DNA from: Agromyces cavernae
Lineage (GTDB): Bacteria > Actinomycetota > Actinomycetes > Actinomycetales > Microbacteriaceae
Direction of reading: 5' to 3'
Assembly: GCF_021044935.1 (NCBI RefSeq)
Contig: NZ_JAJNMP010000004.1
Location: forward strand, 186,001 to 250,000
Length of the DNA stretch: 64,000 nucleotides
How positions within the stretch are numbered: position 1 is the first letter of the stretch; the number at the start of each line of letters is the position of its first letter. This document shows positions 8,151 to 17,149 of this stretch, in pieces. A program made the translations under genes and the position numbers. The notes beneath the pieces were generated by a model that saw only the letters and a list, made by a program, of their open reading frames with translations, searched no databases and was not told the DNA's origin.

Positions 8151-8813
8151 CTATTGCCAGCCGGGCGCGACGAGCCCCGACTCGTAGGCGACCACCACGA
8201 GGTGCACCCGGTCGCGGGCGTGCAGCTTCGACATGATCCGCGACACGTGCGTCTTCGACGTGAGGGGCGAGAGCACGAGCCGCTCGGCGATCTCGTCGTT
8301 CGTGAGCCCCTGCCCGACGAGGCGCAGCACCTCGCGCTCGCGTTCGGTGAGGGCAGCGAGGCGCTGCTCGTCGGGTGCGTCGCGCAGGCCGACCGCCATG
8401 CGCTCGAGCAGGCGCTTCGTGACTCCCGGCGAGAGCAGCGCCTCGCCGCTTGCGACGACGCGCACGGCGCGCAGCAGGTCGACGGGCTCGGTGTCCTTCA
8501 CGAGGAATCCGCTCGCGCCGGCGCGCACCGCCCGTGCGACGTACTCGTCGAGCTCGAACGTCGTGACGATGACGACGTGCACGCCGCCGAGCGCCGGGTC
8601 GGCGGCGATCTGCTCGGTCGCCCAGAGCCCGTCGGTGCCGGGCATGCGGATGTCCATGAGCACGACGTCGACGGGCTCGCGACGCACGAGCTCGAGGAGC
8701 TCTTCACCCGTCGACGCCTCGCCGACGACGTGGATGTCGGGTTCGGCCTCGAGCAGGGCTCGGAAGCCCGCGCGCACGAGCACCTGGTCGTCGGCGAGCG
8801 CGACGCGGATCAC
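8151..8813 (-). CDS. NarL/LuxR-family response regulator
   Basis: A 220-residue regulator. The receiver domain (1-120) has the acidic pair DD, phosphorylated Asp54 (LMDIRMPG), a Thr-Thr switch (IVTTFE) and Lys near 107 (FLVKDTEP). The C-terminal LuxR helix-turn-helix (LTEREREVLRLVGQG) is intact. The GTG at 8813 overlaps the kinase stop as GTGA, the coupling used throughout this window; a GTG at 8828 would add five residues. It should be phosphorylated by the upstream kinase and bind DNA as a dimer. Targets are not shown by the sequence. Confidence 0.9.
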   Translation of the reverse strand: MIRVALADDQVLVRAGFRALLEAEPDIHVVGEASTGEELLELVRREPVDVVLMDIRMPGTDGLWATEQIAADPALGGVHVVIVTTFELDEYVARAVRAGASGFLVKDTEPVDLLRAVRVVASGEALLSPGVTKRLLERMAVGLRDAPDEQRLAALTEREREVLRLVGQGLTNDEIAERLVLSPLTSKTHVSRIMSKLHARDRVHLVVVAYESGLVAPGWQ

Positions 8814-10078
8814 GCGGCGGCCCGCCACGGCAGTCGTGCGATCACCCTGAGCCCGCCGAGTTCGGATGACTCGAGGTCGACGGTTCCGCCGAGCAGGGTC
8901 GCACGCTCGCGCATGCCGAGGATGCCGGTGCCGGTGTACTCCTCGTCGACGGCATCCCCGCCGGAACGCTCCGTGAACCCGGCCCCGTCGTCGTCGATCG
9001 TGACCACGAGGTCGTCGCCGACGTGCTCGAGCTCGACGACGGCGCGCGTGGCACCGGCGTGCCGCACCACGTTCGTGAGCGCCTCCTGCACGATGCGGTA
9101 GGCCGCGAACTGCGCGGCGCGCCCGGGCACGTCGTCGAGCCGGTCGATGAGCTCGGCCGAGAAGTCGGGTGATTCCACGCCCCGCAGCAGGCGCGGCAAC
9201 TCGGCGATCTCGGCCTGCGGCGCGAGCGGGGCGTCGCCGTCGCGGATGACGCCGAGCACGCTGCGCACCTCGTCGAGCGCCGTCTTCGACGTCTCCTTGA
9301 TGCTGCTGAGGGCGGTGCGCGCCTGCTCGGGGTCGCGGTCCATGAGGTGCAGCCCGACGCTCGCCTGCACGTTGATCTGCGAGAGCGCATGGCCGATGAC
9401 GTCATGCAGTTCGCGCGCGATGCGCACGCGTTCGCGCGCTTCGGCCGACCTGCGACGGCGCAGCGCCTGCTCCCGGTACGCGGCGGCGCGGGTGCGCCTG
9501 ACCCGCACGAACCAGCCGATGCCGAAGCATGCCGCGAGCGCCAGGGTGGTCGTCGCGATGCGGAACGGATGCCACGACAGCCCGAGCACGGCGCCGAGCC
9601 AGATCGCGGCGATCCACGCCGCGACGGTCGCGACTGCCGCCCACACTACCGCCCCGCGGGCGACCGCGAGCACGATCGCGAACGCGACGGCGACGTACGG
9701 CGGCCCCGCGTCGGGGGTGACGAGCAGGTCTGCGAGCGCGAGCGCCGCGACCACCGCGACCGTCGGCCCGGGGAACCGTCGCGAGGCGAGCAGTGCGAGC
9801 GGCCCCGCCACGGCGAGTGCGACGTGCAGCGATCCCGCCGCCCAGCCCGCATGCGTCCAGACGGCGATGCCGATCGCTGCGGGCACCTGCACGAGCAGGC
9901 TGATGACGACGGGCGCGAGCAGCACGAACGCTGCCGGTGGCCGTCGGTATCGGTCGGGAGGCGGGCCCCACGGTGCCCCGGGCATCGCCCGATCGGGGGG
10001 GCCGCTCCACGCGGGCGCGGGCATTCCTCGATCGTAATGCCCCGGCCGCACGCGCGAATCTGCCGGGCGAAGGCTCAC
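8810..10078 (-). CDS. NarL-type sensor histidine kinase (HisKA_3)
   Basis: A 422-residue membrane kinase. After about 45 proline-rich cytoplasmic residues come five or six membrane segments (roughly 47-190), then the dimerisation helix with phosphoacceptor His225 (RELHDVIGHALSQI), and an HATPase_c domain with the N-box-like EALTNVVRHAGAT and the G-box DDGAGF and GILGMRER. The GTG start at 10078 has a GGGGGAG site six bases upstream; an ATG at 10024 has poor spacing. The sensor is the membrane bundle itself, as in DesK-type kinases that read the envelope state. It is coupled to the regulator downstream. Confidence 0.9.
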   Translation of the reverse strand: MSLRPADSRVRPGHYDRGMPAPAWSGPPDRAMPGAPWGPPPDRYRRPPAAFVLLAPVVISLLVQVPAAIGIAVWTHAGWAAGSLHVALAVAGPLALLASRRFPGPTVAVVAALALADLLVTPDAGPPYVAVAFAIVLAVARGAVVWAAVATVAAWIAAIWLGAVLGLSWHPFRIATTTLALAACFGIGWFVRVRRTRAAAYREQALRRRRSAEARERVRIARELHDVIGHALSQINVQASVGLHLMDRDPEQARTALSSIKETSKTALDEVRSVLGVIRDGDAPLAPQAEIAELPRLLRGVESPDFSAELIDRLDDVPGRAAQFAAYRIVQEALTNVVRHAGATRAVVELEHVGDDLVVTIDDDGAGFTERSGGDAVDEEYTGTGILGMRERATLLGGTVDLESSELGGLRVIARLPWRAAA

Positions 10079-10151
10079 GCCCTACTCCCCCGGGTGTACG
10101 GGCGGCGCCACGCACCCCGCATCCGCGCCCCCGGCATCCGCCCACCCCGCA

Positions 10152-11477
10152 TCAGAACAGCGACACCGGCTTCACGATGTCGGCGTAGATGAGCAGCGCG
10201 CTCATCGCGCCGAACACCACGACGACCGCGAGCGTCACCGGCATGAGCTTCGCGAGGTCGACCGGCCCCGGATCGGGTCGCTTGAACAGCTTCGCGAACC
10301 CGCGGCGGATGGCCTCCCAGAGGGCGCCGGCGATGTGGCCGCCGTCGAGCGGCAGCAGCGGGATCATGTTGAAGACGAAGAGCGCGATGTTCAGCGACGC
10401 GAGCAGGCCGATGAGTCCGGCGGCCTTCGACGCCACCGGGATCTCGTCGAGGCTCGCGATCTCGCCGGCGACGCGGCCCACGCCCACGACCGAGATGGGG
10501 CCGTTCGGGTCGCGCTCGCCCGGGCCGAAGGCCGCGTTGGCGACGTCGACGAGGCGCTGCGGCAGGTTCACGATGATGCCGGCGACCCGTGCGACGTTGT
10601 CGCCGACGGCGGGCAGCACGGCCGTCGCCGGCTGCTGCACGGTCTCGGTCGCGGCGCCGACGCCGATGAATCCGGCCTGCACGACGACCGGGTCGCCCGA
10701 GGCATCGGTCACCACCTGGCCGTTCGCATCGATGGCGTACCGCTCGCTGAGCATCGGCGTGACCGTCAGCGCGACCTCGTCGCCGTCGCGCACGACGACG
10801 ATCTCGACCGCCTCGTCGGGGTGCTCGCGGATGATCGCGGTCGACTCGCCCCACGTCTCGATGGGCTCGCCCGCGACCGAGACGATGCGGTCGCCGGGCT
10901 CGATGCCGGCGGCGGCACCCGGCGCGGCCGGATCTCCGGGCTCGCACGTCTGCCGTTCGCTCGTCGCCGGCAATGCGCACTCCGAGACGGTGCCGACCGT
11001 GGTCGACGCCTGGGTGACGCCGAACCCCATGAGGAGCACCGCGAACAGCACGACCGCGAGCAGCAGGTTCATGAACGGCCCGCCGAACATGATGATGATG
11101 CGCTTCCAGACCGGCAGCCGGTAGAACGCACGGTCCTCATCGCCCGGCGTGATGGATTCCATGCTCGAGTCGCGTGCGTCCTGCACGAGACCGCGGAAGA
11201 AGCCGGTCGAGTCGGCGTGCACCTTCGCGCCCTTCGCCGGCGGGAACATGCCGATCATGGCGATGTACCCGCCGAGCGGGATCGCCTTGACGCCGTACTC
11301 GGTCTCGCCCTTGCGCCTGGACCAGATCGTCGGGCCGAAGCCGATCATGTACTGCGTGACCTTGACGCCGAAGAGCTTCGCGGGCACGAGGTGCCCGATC
11401 TCGTGCAGCCCGATCGACAGCGCGAGGCCGATCACGACGATGACGACGCCCCCGATGAACAGCAGTACGGATTCCAC
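10152..11477 (-). CDS. rseP: RIP metalloprotease RseP (site-2 protease family, M50)
   Basis: A 441-residue intramembrane zinc protease. The metal site is HEIGH (His25, Glu26, His29) in the first membrane segment, followed by the actinobacterial LVPAKLFGV stretch, a central PDZ region (GDRIVSVAGEPIETWG) and the second metal-ligand region NMIPLLPLDGGH near the C-terminus. It cleaves membrane-embedded regulators such as anti-sigma factors. The GTG at 11477 (reads MESVLLFIGG) fits the family N-terminus; no strong ribosome site is seen. The neighbour dxr precedes it, the common bacterial dxr-rseP order. Confidence 0.92.
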   Translation of the reverse strand: MESVLLFIGGVVIVVIGLALSIGLHEIGHLVPAKLFGVKVTQYMIGFGPTIWSRRKGETEYGVKAIPLGGYIAMIGMFPPAKGAKVHADSTGFFRGLVQDARDSSMESITPGDEDRAFYRLPVWKRIIIMFGGPFMNLLLAVVLFAVLLMGFGVTQASTTVGTVSECALPATSERQTCEPGDPAAPGAAAGIEPGDRIVSVAGEPIETWGESTAIIREHPDEAVEIVVVRDGDEVALTVTPMLSERYAIDANGQVVTDASGDPVVVQAGFIGVGAATETVQQPATAVLPAVGDNVARVAGIIVNLPQRLVDVANAAFGPGERDPNGPISVVGVGRVAGEIASLDEIPVASKAAGLIGLLASLNIALFVFNMIPLLPLDGGHIAGALWEAIRRGFAKLFKRPDPGPVDLAKLMPVTLAVVVVFGAMSALLIYADIVKPVSLF

Positions 11478-11533
11478 GGCGTTCAGCGTACTGCCGATGG
11501 CTTTGAAGGGGCTGTCGGTCTGCTGGGAGCGCG

Positions 11534-12619
11534 TCAGGCGCGCGCAATGCGGGCGTCGGCGGCACGGCGGGCCGCGCGCTCGGCGTCGGCGAGGGACTCC
11601 ACGGTCAGGGTGCGATCGGATGCCTCGTGCGATTCCACGACGTCGCGCACGGTGTCGACGATGCCCGTGAATCCGATGCGGCCCGCATGGAAGGCTGCCA
11701 CGGCCTGCTCGTTGGCGGCGTTGAACACCGCGGGGTACTCGCCTCCGGCCCGGCCGACCTGCTTCGCGAGCGCGACCGACGGGAACGCCTCGGCGTCGAG
11801 GGGCTCGAAGGTCCACGACTGGGCCGTGGTCCAGTCGAGCGGCCGGCCGACGGCCGCGACCCGGTTCGGCCAGTCGAGCCCGAGCGAGATCGGCAGCCGC
11901 ATGTCGGGCGGCGACGCCTGCGCGATCGTGGAACCGTCGATGAATTCGACCATCGAGTGCACGATGGACTGCGGGTGCACGACGACGTCGATGCGGTCGT
12001 AGTCGACGTCGAAGAGCAGGTGCGCCTCGATGACCTCGAGGCCCTTGTTCACGAGCGTCGCCGAGTTCGTCGTGACGACGAGCCCCATGTCCCAGGTGGG
12101 GTGGGCGAGCGCCTCGGCGGGCGTGACCGCGGCGAGCTCGGCTCGCCGTCGCCCGCGGAACGGCCCTCCGGACGCGGTGAGCACGAGTCGGCGCACCTCG
12201 TCGTCGGTTCCCGAGCGCAGCGCCTGCGCGATCGCCGAGTGCTCGGAGTCGACGGGCACGATCTGGCCCGGCTTCGCGAGCCGGGTGACGAGGTCGCCGC
12301 CGACGATCAGCGACTCCTTGTTGGCGAGCGCGAGCGTGGTGCCGCGCTCGAGTGTCGCAAGGGTCGGCGCGAGCCCGACCGACCCCGTGATGCCGTTGAG
12401 CACGACGTCGGCGTCGACGTCTTCGACCAGCTGCACCGCCTCGTCGATGCCGACGGCGGTGTGCTCGACTCCGAACCCGGCGGCCTGCTCGGCCAGCAGC
12501 GCGCGGTTCGACCCGACGGCGAGGCCGACGACGTCGAAACGGCGCGGGTTCGCCCGGATGACGTCGAGGGCCTGCGTGCCGATCGAACCTGAGGACCCGA
12601 GGATGATGACGCTGCGCAC
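11534..12619 (-). CDS. dxr: 1-deoxy-D-xylulose 5-phosphate reductoisomerase
   Basis: A 361-residue enzyme of the MEP isoprenoid pathway. It converts DXP to methylerythritol phosphate with NADPH. Visible motifs are the nucleotide-binding GSSGSIGTQ (about 8-16), NKESLIVGG, the metal/substrate site [16 protein letters not shown], and NAANEQAV near the C-terminus. Length is slightly short of the usual 380-400 but all core motifs are present. The start is GTG, only six bases after a TACAGT box, so the message may be leaderless. Confidence 0.95.
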   Translation of the reverse strand: MRSVIILGSSGSIGTQALDVIRANPRRFDVVGLAVGSNRALLAEQAAGFGVEHTAVGIDEAVQLVEDVDADVVLNGITGSVGLAPTLATLERGTTLALANKESLIVGGDLVTRLAKPGQIVPVDSEHSAIAQALRSGTDDEVRRLVLTASGGPFRGRRRAELAAVTPAEALAHPTWDMGLVVTTNSATLVNKGLEVIEAHLLFDVDYDRIDVVVHPQSIVHSMVEFIDGSTIAQASPPDMRLPISLGLDWPNRVAAVGRPLDWTTAQSWTFEPLDAEAFPSVALAKQVGRAGGEYPAVFNAANEQAVAAFHAGRIGFTGIVDTVRDVVESHEASDRTLTVESLADAERAARRAADARIARA

Positions 12620-12625
12620 GCCTCA

Positions 12626-12631
12626 ACTGTA
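12626..12631 (-). promoter_or_regulatory. -10-like box immediately upstream of dxr
   Basis: On the minus strand TACAGT lies six bases before the dxr GTG, placing the expected first transcribed base at or next to the start codon. No convincing -35 hexamer is visible 16-18 bases further up. This is one of several starts in the window with the same geometry. Confidence 0.45.
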
Positions 12632-12638
12632 TGGCCGC

Positions 12639-12662
12639 GGATGGCCCGTGCGCGGGTCATCC
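12639..12662 (-). terminator. Hairpin after the PPTase-like gene
   Basis: A 10-base stem with one G-T pair (12639-12648 with 12653-12662) and a 4-base loop lies 40 bases past the stop of the upstream minus-strand gene. Its outer ends are GGATG and CATCC. It separates that gene from the dxr promoter. Confidence 0.5.
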
Positions 12663-12701
12663 GCCCGGCCGAGCCGATTCGGCGGCGGCCGCGACCCCCG
12701 A

Positions 12702-13343
12702 TCAGCCGAGGACGGCGACCGACCCGGCGCGGTTGCCGGGCACCGGCACGTCGTGGAATCGGATGTCGCGCCATCCGGGCCCGAACTCGGGGACGCTGCG
12801 CTCGACGCGTCCGACGCCGCCGTCGTCGCCCGGGACCGAGACGGCCAGCGTCGACGGCTCGATGAACCCCGTGTGCCCCACGGCGCGCAGGAGTGCCGAC
12901 TTCCGCGCCCACAGCGCGGCGCGCACGAGCGGACGCCGTGCCGGGTCGAGCGCGGCGAGCGCCGCGAGCTCTGACGCGTGGAACGCAGCTTCGTCGATGA
13001 CCCCGTCGAAGCCTGCGACCGCGATCTCGATGGCGACCCCCACCGGGCGCCTCGTGCCGGCGGCGGCCACGATCGCATCGCCCGAGACCGCGGCGTCGGC
13101 GAACCACGCACCGCCCGACGGCGTCGTCGGGTAGGCGACGACCGGCCTGCCGTGCCGCGCGCCGCACACCTCGCACGCATGCACGAGCTCGACATCGTCG
13201 GCCGGCACGCCCGCACCCCCGGCCACGAGCCGGCGCAGCACCGTGTCGGTGCCGGGCCCTCGACGGCCGCGCATGACGACGAGAACGCGCACGCCCGACT
13301 CCTCGAGCTCGATGAGCTCGTCGGCCGTGGCGTCCATGGACAT
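12702..13343 (-). CDS. 4'-phosphopantetheinyl transferase-like protein with altered metal ligands
   Basis: A 213-residue protein of the Sfp/AcpT superfamily. The N-terminal half has the family's Cys/His block HACEVCGARHGRP (about 55-67). The motif normally read as GVDIE is VGVAIEI here (101-107) and the WxxKEAxxK helix is LWARKSALLRAVG (144-156). Both the Asp and the Glu that usually bind magnesium are therefore replaced. It may be a diverged or inactive transferase. The start ATG has GGGGGAGGA about eight bases upstream. No fatty acid, polyketide or peptide synthase gene adjoins it. Confidence 0.65.
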   Translation of the reverse strand: MSMDATADELIELEESGVRVLVVMRGRRGPGTDTVLRRLVAGGAGVPADDVELVHACEVCGARHGRPVVAYPTTPSGGAWFADAAVSGDAIVAAAGTRRPVGVAIEIAVAGFDGVIDEAAFHASELAALAALDPARRPLVRAALWARKSALLRAVGHTGFIEPSTLAVSVPGDDGGVGRVERSVPEFGPGWRDIRFHDVPVPGNRAGSVAVLG

Positions 13344-13428
13344 GGCTCCAATCCTCCCCCATCGCGGCGGCCGTGGGCGAACGCCGGATATGCCGTGCGG
13401 CGCATACCCGCGCCCGTAGGGTCGGAGG

Positions 13429-14190
13429 GTGAGCGAGATCGTGGCCGACGCCGTCCCTGCCGCATCGGTCCGGCAAGGCCCCCTCTATCGCATCGTCCGA
13501 GGAATCCTCCGGCCCCTCGTGCGCCTCGTCTACCGTCCGACGATCACGGGTGCCGAGCACGTGCCCAAGCACGGCGCGGTGATCCTCGCCTCGAACCACC
13601 TCTCGTTCGTCGACAGCATCGTGATCCCGCTCGCCTCGCCTCGCCCCGTGCAGTTCCTTGCGAAGTCGAGCTACTTCACCGGCACGGGGTTCTCGGGCTG
13701 GGTCTCACGCACATTCTTCGGTGCCATCGGCGCGGTGCCCGTCGAGCGCGGTGCCGGCTCGCAGGCGCAGGAGGCCCTCGACGCCGGCAAGCGCATCCTC
13801 GACGAGGGCAACGCGTTCGCGCTCTACCCCGAGGGCACCCGCTCGCTCGATGGGCGGCTCTACCGGGGCCGCACCGGCGTGGCGTGGCTCGCCCTCACCA
13901 CCGGCGCCACGGTGGTCCCCGTCGGTCTCATCGGTACCGAGCAGATCCAGCCGGTGGGGGCGAAGCTCCCGCGCGTCCGGCCGGTGACGGTGCGCTTCGG
14001 CGCGCCGCTCGACCTCGCGCACCACGGCGGCGCGACGTCGGGCCGGGCCCGACGCGCCGCGACCGACGAGATCATGACGGCGATCCAAGCGCTCAGCGGG
14101 CAGGAACCGGCCGGCCAGTACAACGAAGTGCCGCCTCAGGGTGCGCTCGCGCGACTGGCCGACAAGGTGGTCCCGCGCGAACGGGTGTGA
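13429..14190 (+). CDS. 1-acyl-sn-glycerol-3-phosphate acyltransferase (PlsC family)
   Basis: A 253-residue membrane-associated acyltransferase. Block I is NHLSFVD (His57, Asp62), block II FFGAIGAVPVERG and block III LYPEGTRS (132-139), all intact. It would transfer an acyl chain to lysophosphatidate in phospholipid synthesis. The GTG start lies six bases after TAGGGT and overlaps a GGAGG stretch, so it could be leaderless or have a very short leader. The tail after about residue 205 is hydrophilic. Confidence 0.88.
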   Translation: MSEIVADAVPAASVRQGPLYRIVRGILRPLVRLVYRPTITGAEHVPKHGAVILASNHLSFVDSIVIPLASPRPVQFLAKSSYFTGTGFSGWVSRTFFGAIGAVPVERGAGSQAQEALDAGKRILDEGNAFALYPEGTRSLDGRLYRGRTGVAWLALTTGATVVPVGLIGTEQIQPVGAKLPRVRPVTVRFGAPLDLAHHGGATSGRARRAATDEIMTAIQALSGQEPAGQYNEVPPQGALARLADKVVPRERV

Positions 14191-14258
14191 ACCGATTCCC
14201 AGCCGATGCCGGTGAGGCTCCCAGCCGACGCCGGTCGGGTGCCGGTATCGTCGCTTCG

Positions 14259-15194
14259 GTGAATTTCGCGAAGTCGGCCGCCCGCATCGTCGCGGCGGCA
14301 CTCGTCCTCGTCGGCCTCGCGGCCTGCGCATCGCCGACGACTCCGGACGAGCCCTGGGACGGCGGCGCCGCCACCCGTGTCACCCCGACGCCCGAGTTCG
14401 AGATCCCCGACGCGGCGGGATTCGATCCCGGATTCATCGTGAGCGACGACGCGTTCTACGACAGCGGCGCGATGAACGAGCGCGAGATCCAGACGTTCCT
14501 CGACGGGCTCGACTGCCGCCCGGTCGACGACGTGCCGTGCCTCGCCGACTTCCGCGAGACCACGTCGACGCAGCCGGCCGTCGGCGGCGAGCACTGCGCC
14601 GAGTATCGCGGGGCGACCCGCGAGCGTGCGAGCCGCATCCTCGCGAAGGTCGCGGTCGCCTGCGGGGTGAACCCGCGCACGCTGCTCGTGCTGCTGCAGA
14701 AGGAGCAGTCGCTGCTGACCCGGCCCGATGCGTCGGGTTACGAGCGCGCGACCGGGTACGGATGTCCCGACACCGCCGACTGCGACCAGAAGTACTTCGG
14801 CTTCTTCAACCAGGTCTACAACGCCGCGTGGCAGTTCCGGCAGTACACCGAGGAGCCCAAGCGACCGTACCGCATCGGCACGGTGCGCGTGCAGTACCAC
14901 CCCGACGCCGCGTGCGGCGCGACCGCGGTCGACGTGCGGAACCAAGCGACCGCGAACCTCTACAACTACACGCCGTACCAGCCGAACCCGGCGACGATCG
15001 CCGCCCCCGAGACCGGCGACTCGTGCTCGGCGTTCGGCAACCTCAACTTCTGGCGGCTCTGGCACCGCTGGTTCGGCGACCCCGAGACCGAGCGCTATCC
15101 GGGATTCCTGCCGGCGTGCACCCGCCTCGTCGGCGGACACGAATGCCCGCCGGGAGCGACGCTGCCGGCCGTGCCGCCCGTTCCCGCGAACTAG
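14259..15194 (+). CDS. Secreted lipoprotein with lysozyme-like fold region
   Basis: A 311-residue protein. It has a signal peptide with lipobox LAAC (about residues 22-25), a Pro/Thr linker, then a domain with many cysteines. The segment GVNPRTLLVLLQKEQSLL is the pattern seen in actinobacterial surface proteins with a goose-lysozyme-like helix, where the Glu would be catalytic. The aromatic-rich end (FWRLWHRWFGD) closes the domain. It probably sits on the outer face of the membrane and acts on or binds peptidoglycan. The GTG start lies seven bases after TATCGT. Function is inferred. Confidence 0.7.
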   Translation: MNFAKSAARIVAAALVLVGLAACASPTTPDEPWDGGAATRVTPTPEFEIPDAAGFDPGFIVSDDAFYDSGAMNEREIQTFLDGLDCRPVDDVPCLADFRETTSTQPAVGGEHCAEYRGATRERASRILAKVAVACGVNPRTLLVLLQKEQSLLTRPDASGYERATGYGCPDTADCDQKYFGFFNQVYNAAWQFRQYTEEPKRPYRIGTVRVQYHPDAACGATAVDVRNQATANLYNYTPYQPNPATIAAPETGDSCSAFGNLNFWRLWHRWFGDPETERYPGFLPACTRLVGGHECPPGATLPAVPPVPAN

Positions 15195-15196
15195 GG

Positions 15197-15676
15197 TCAG
15201 CCGACGGCGACGACCGATGCCGGCTCGTGGCGCACCGGGAACGCGACCGACGCCGCGATGAAGCATTTCTGCTCGGCCTCGGCGTGCAGTTCGTCGGCGA
15301 GCGCGAGCATCGACGCGTCCGCCACCGCCACGGTCGGCCGCAGCGTGACCTCGGTGAAGGCGCCGCCGCCGCGGCCGTCCTCTTTCAGCGTGCCCGTCGC
15401 AGCGTCGGTGTAGGCGCGCACGATGACCCCGTGGTTGGTCGCCACGTGCAGGTACGAGAGCATGTGGCACTGGCTGAGTGCGGCGAGCAGCAGCTCTTCG
15501 GGGTTCCAGCGCTCGCGGTCGCCGTGGAAGACGCGGTCGCTCGATCCGGCGATCTCGTGCAGCTTGCCGACGGCGCGCACGACGTGCTGCCTGCCGTAGG
15601 CGCGGTAGCCGCTCGTGCCGTCGCCCCGATCGCCCTGCCACTCGAGTGCCACCTCGTACCGGTGTTCGCCGAGCAT
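15197..15676 (-). CDS. OsmC/Ohr family thiol peroxidase
   Basis: A 159-residue OsmC-fold protein of normal length. The two redox cysteines are Cys70 (LSQCHMLSYLH) and Cys138 (AEQKCFIA), and the conserved Glu region WNPEELLLAAL precedes the first. Such proteins reduce organic hydroperoxides in the cytoplasm. GGAGG lies just upstream of the ATG. It converges on the lipoprotein gene with only two bases between stops. Confidence 0.9.
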   Translation of the reverse strand: MLGEHRYEVALEWQGDRGDGTSGYRAYGRQHVVRAVGKLHEIAGSSDRVFHGDRERWNPEELLLAALSQCHMLSYLHVATNHGVIVRAYTDAATGTLKEDGRGGGAFTEVTLRPTVAVADASMLALADELHAEAEQKCFIAASVAFPVRHEPASVVAVG

Positions 15677-15754
15677 GGTTCCTCCGTCTCCCGCGCCCCC
15701 CGTGACATCCGATTCTCCCCCATGCCCGGCCCCGGCGCTCCCCGCCCGCGACGA

Positions 15755-15760
15755 TAGGGT
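15755..15760 (+). promoter_or_regulatory. -10-like box upstream of gabT
   Basis: TAGGGT ends nine bases before the gabT ATG, implying a very short or absent leader. No clear -35 hexamer accompanies it. Confidence 0.3.
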
Positions 15761-15769
15761 TGAAGCACC

Positions 15770-17146
15770 ATGACTGACACCCAGATCTCCGCCCAGAAGG
15801 CTGCCGCCCCCGTCTATTCGGTGCCGCAGCAGCGCAAGGTCGTGACCGCCATCCCCGGTCCGAAGTCTCAGGAGCTGCACGACCGCCGCACGAAGGTCGT
15901 CTCCGCCGGCGTCTCGTCGGCCCTCCCGGTCTACATCGAGCACGCCAACGGTGCGATCCTCGTCGACGTCGACGGCAATCAGTTCATCGACTTCGGTGCG
16001 GGCATCGGCGTCACGACCGTCGGGCACACCGAGGCGAACGTGGTCGAAGCCGCCGCGGCCCAGTTGCAGGACGTGATCCACACCCTCTTCACGATCACCC
16101 CCTACGAGGAGTACGTGCGCGTGGCCGAGCTGCTCGCCGAGCACACGCCGGGCAACTGGGCGAAGAAGAGCGTGCTCGTGAACTCGGGCGCCGAGGCCGT
16201 CGAGAACGGCGTGAAGATCGCTCGCAAGTTCACCGGGCGCCGGGGCGTCGCGGTGCTCGACCACGCGTACCACGGGCGCACGAACCTCACGATGGCCATG
16301 AACTTCAAGGCGATGCCGTACGCGAGCGGCTTCGGTCCGCTCGCCGGCGACGTCTATCACGCGCCGAGCTCGTACCCGTACCGCGACGGGCTCTCGGGCG
16401 CCGACGCGGCGGCGCGAACCATCGCCTACCTCGAGAAGGTCATCGGCGCGGCAGACCTCGCCTGCCTGGTCGTCGAGCCCATCCAGGGTGAGGGCGGCTT
16501 CATGGTGCCCGCCCACGGGTTCCTGCCGACCCTGCAGGGGTGGTGCAGCGAGAACGGCGTCGTCATGATCGCCGACGAGATCCAGTCGGGCATGGCCCGC
16601 ACCGGCCGCTACTACGCGAGCGAACACTTCAGCTGGGAGCCCGACCTCGTGCTCTCGGCCAAGGGCATCGCGGGCGGACTGCCGCTCGCCGCGGTCACGG
16701 GGCGAGCCGAGATCATGGATGCCTCGCAGCCCGGCGGTCTCGGTGGCACCTTCGGCGGCAATCCCGTGGCGTGCGCCGCGGCGATCGCGGTGTTCGAGTC
16801 GATCGACCGGAACGACCTGCTGGCCGAGGGCCGACGCATCGAGGCCACCCTCACCGCCGGCCTCGAGCGCCTCAAGGAGCGCTACGACATCATCGGCGAC
16901 ATCCGCGGCAAGGGCGCGATGATCGCCATCGAGCTCGTGCAACCCGGCACCGGCGACACGACGAAGGAGCCGAACGCCGAGGCTGTGGGCGCGCTCGTCG
17001 CGTACGCCGCGCAGAACGGCGTGCTGTTCCTCAGCGCCGGCACCTACGGCAACGTGCTGCGGTTCCTGCCGAGCCTCGCCGTCACCGACGAGCTCCTCGA
17101 AGACGGCCTGCGCGTGCTCGACGACGGCCTCGCGGCCCTCGGCTGA
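15770..17146 (+). CDS. gabT: 4-aminobutyrate aminotransferase
   Basis: A 458-residue class III PLP aminotransferase. Pyridoxal is bound by Lys298 (LSAKGIAGG), Asp269 lies in IADEIQSG, and the phosphate contact region is VNSGAEAVENGVKIAR. The N-terminal extension with TAIPGPKSQEL is characteristic of actinobacterial GabT. It transfers the amino group of GABA to 2-oxoglutarate, giving succinate semialdehyde. GABA is the product of putrescine breakdown, so its nearness to the potDABC importer makes sense. An asparaginase gene follows four bases later. Confidence 0.92.
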   Translation: MTDTQISAQKAAAPVYSVPQQRKVVTAIPGPKSQELHDRRTKVVSAGVSSALPVYIEHANGAILVDVDGNQFIDFGAGIGVTTVGHTEANVVEAAAAQLQDVIHTLFTITPYEEYVRVAELLAEHTPGNWAKKSVLVNSGAEAVENGVKIARKFTGRRGVAVLDHAYHGRTNLTMAMNFKAMPYASGFGPLAGDVYHAPSSYPYRDGLSGADAAARTIAYLEKVIGAADLACLVVEPIQGEGGFMVPAHGFLPTLQGWCSENGVVMIADEIQSGMARTGRYYASEHFSWEPDLVLSAKGIAGGLPLAAVTGRAEIMDASQPGGLGGTFGGNPVACAAAIAVFESIDRNDLLAEGRRIEATLTAGLERLKERYDIIGDIRGKGAMIAIELVQPGTGDTTKEPNAEAVGALVAYAAQNGVLFLSAGTYGNVLRFLPSLAVTDELLEDGLRVLDDGLAALG

Positions 17147-17149
17147 GCC

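Noticed and set aside
14198..14235. Two near-identical 16-base words starting CCCAGCCGA between the acyltransferase and lipoprotein genes
   Set aside because: Only two imperfect copies, no symmetry; probably a chance or slippage duplication with no clear role.
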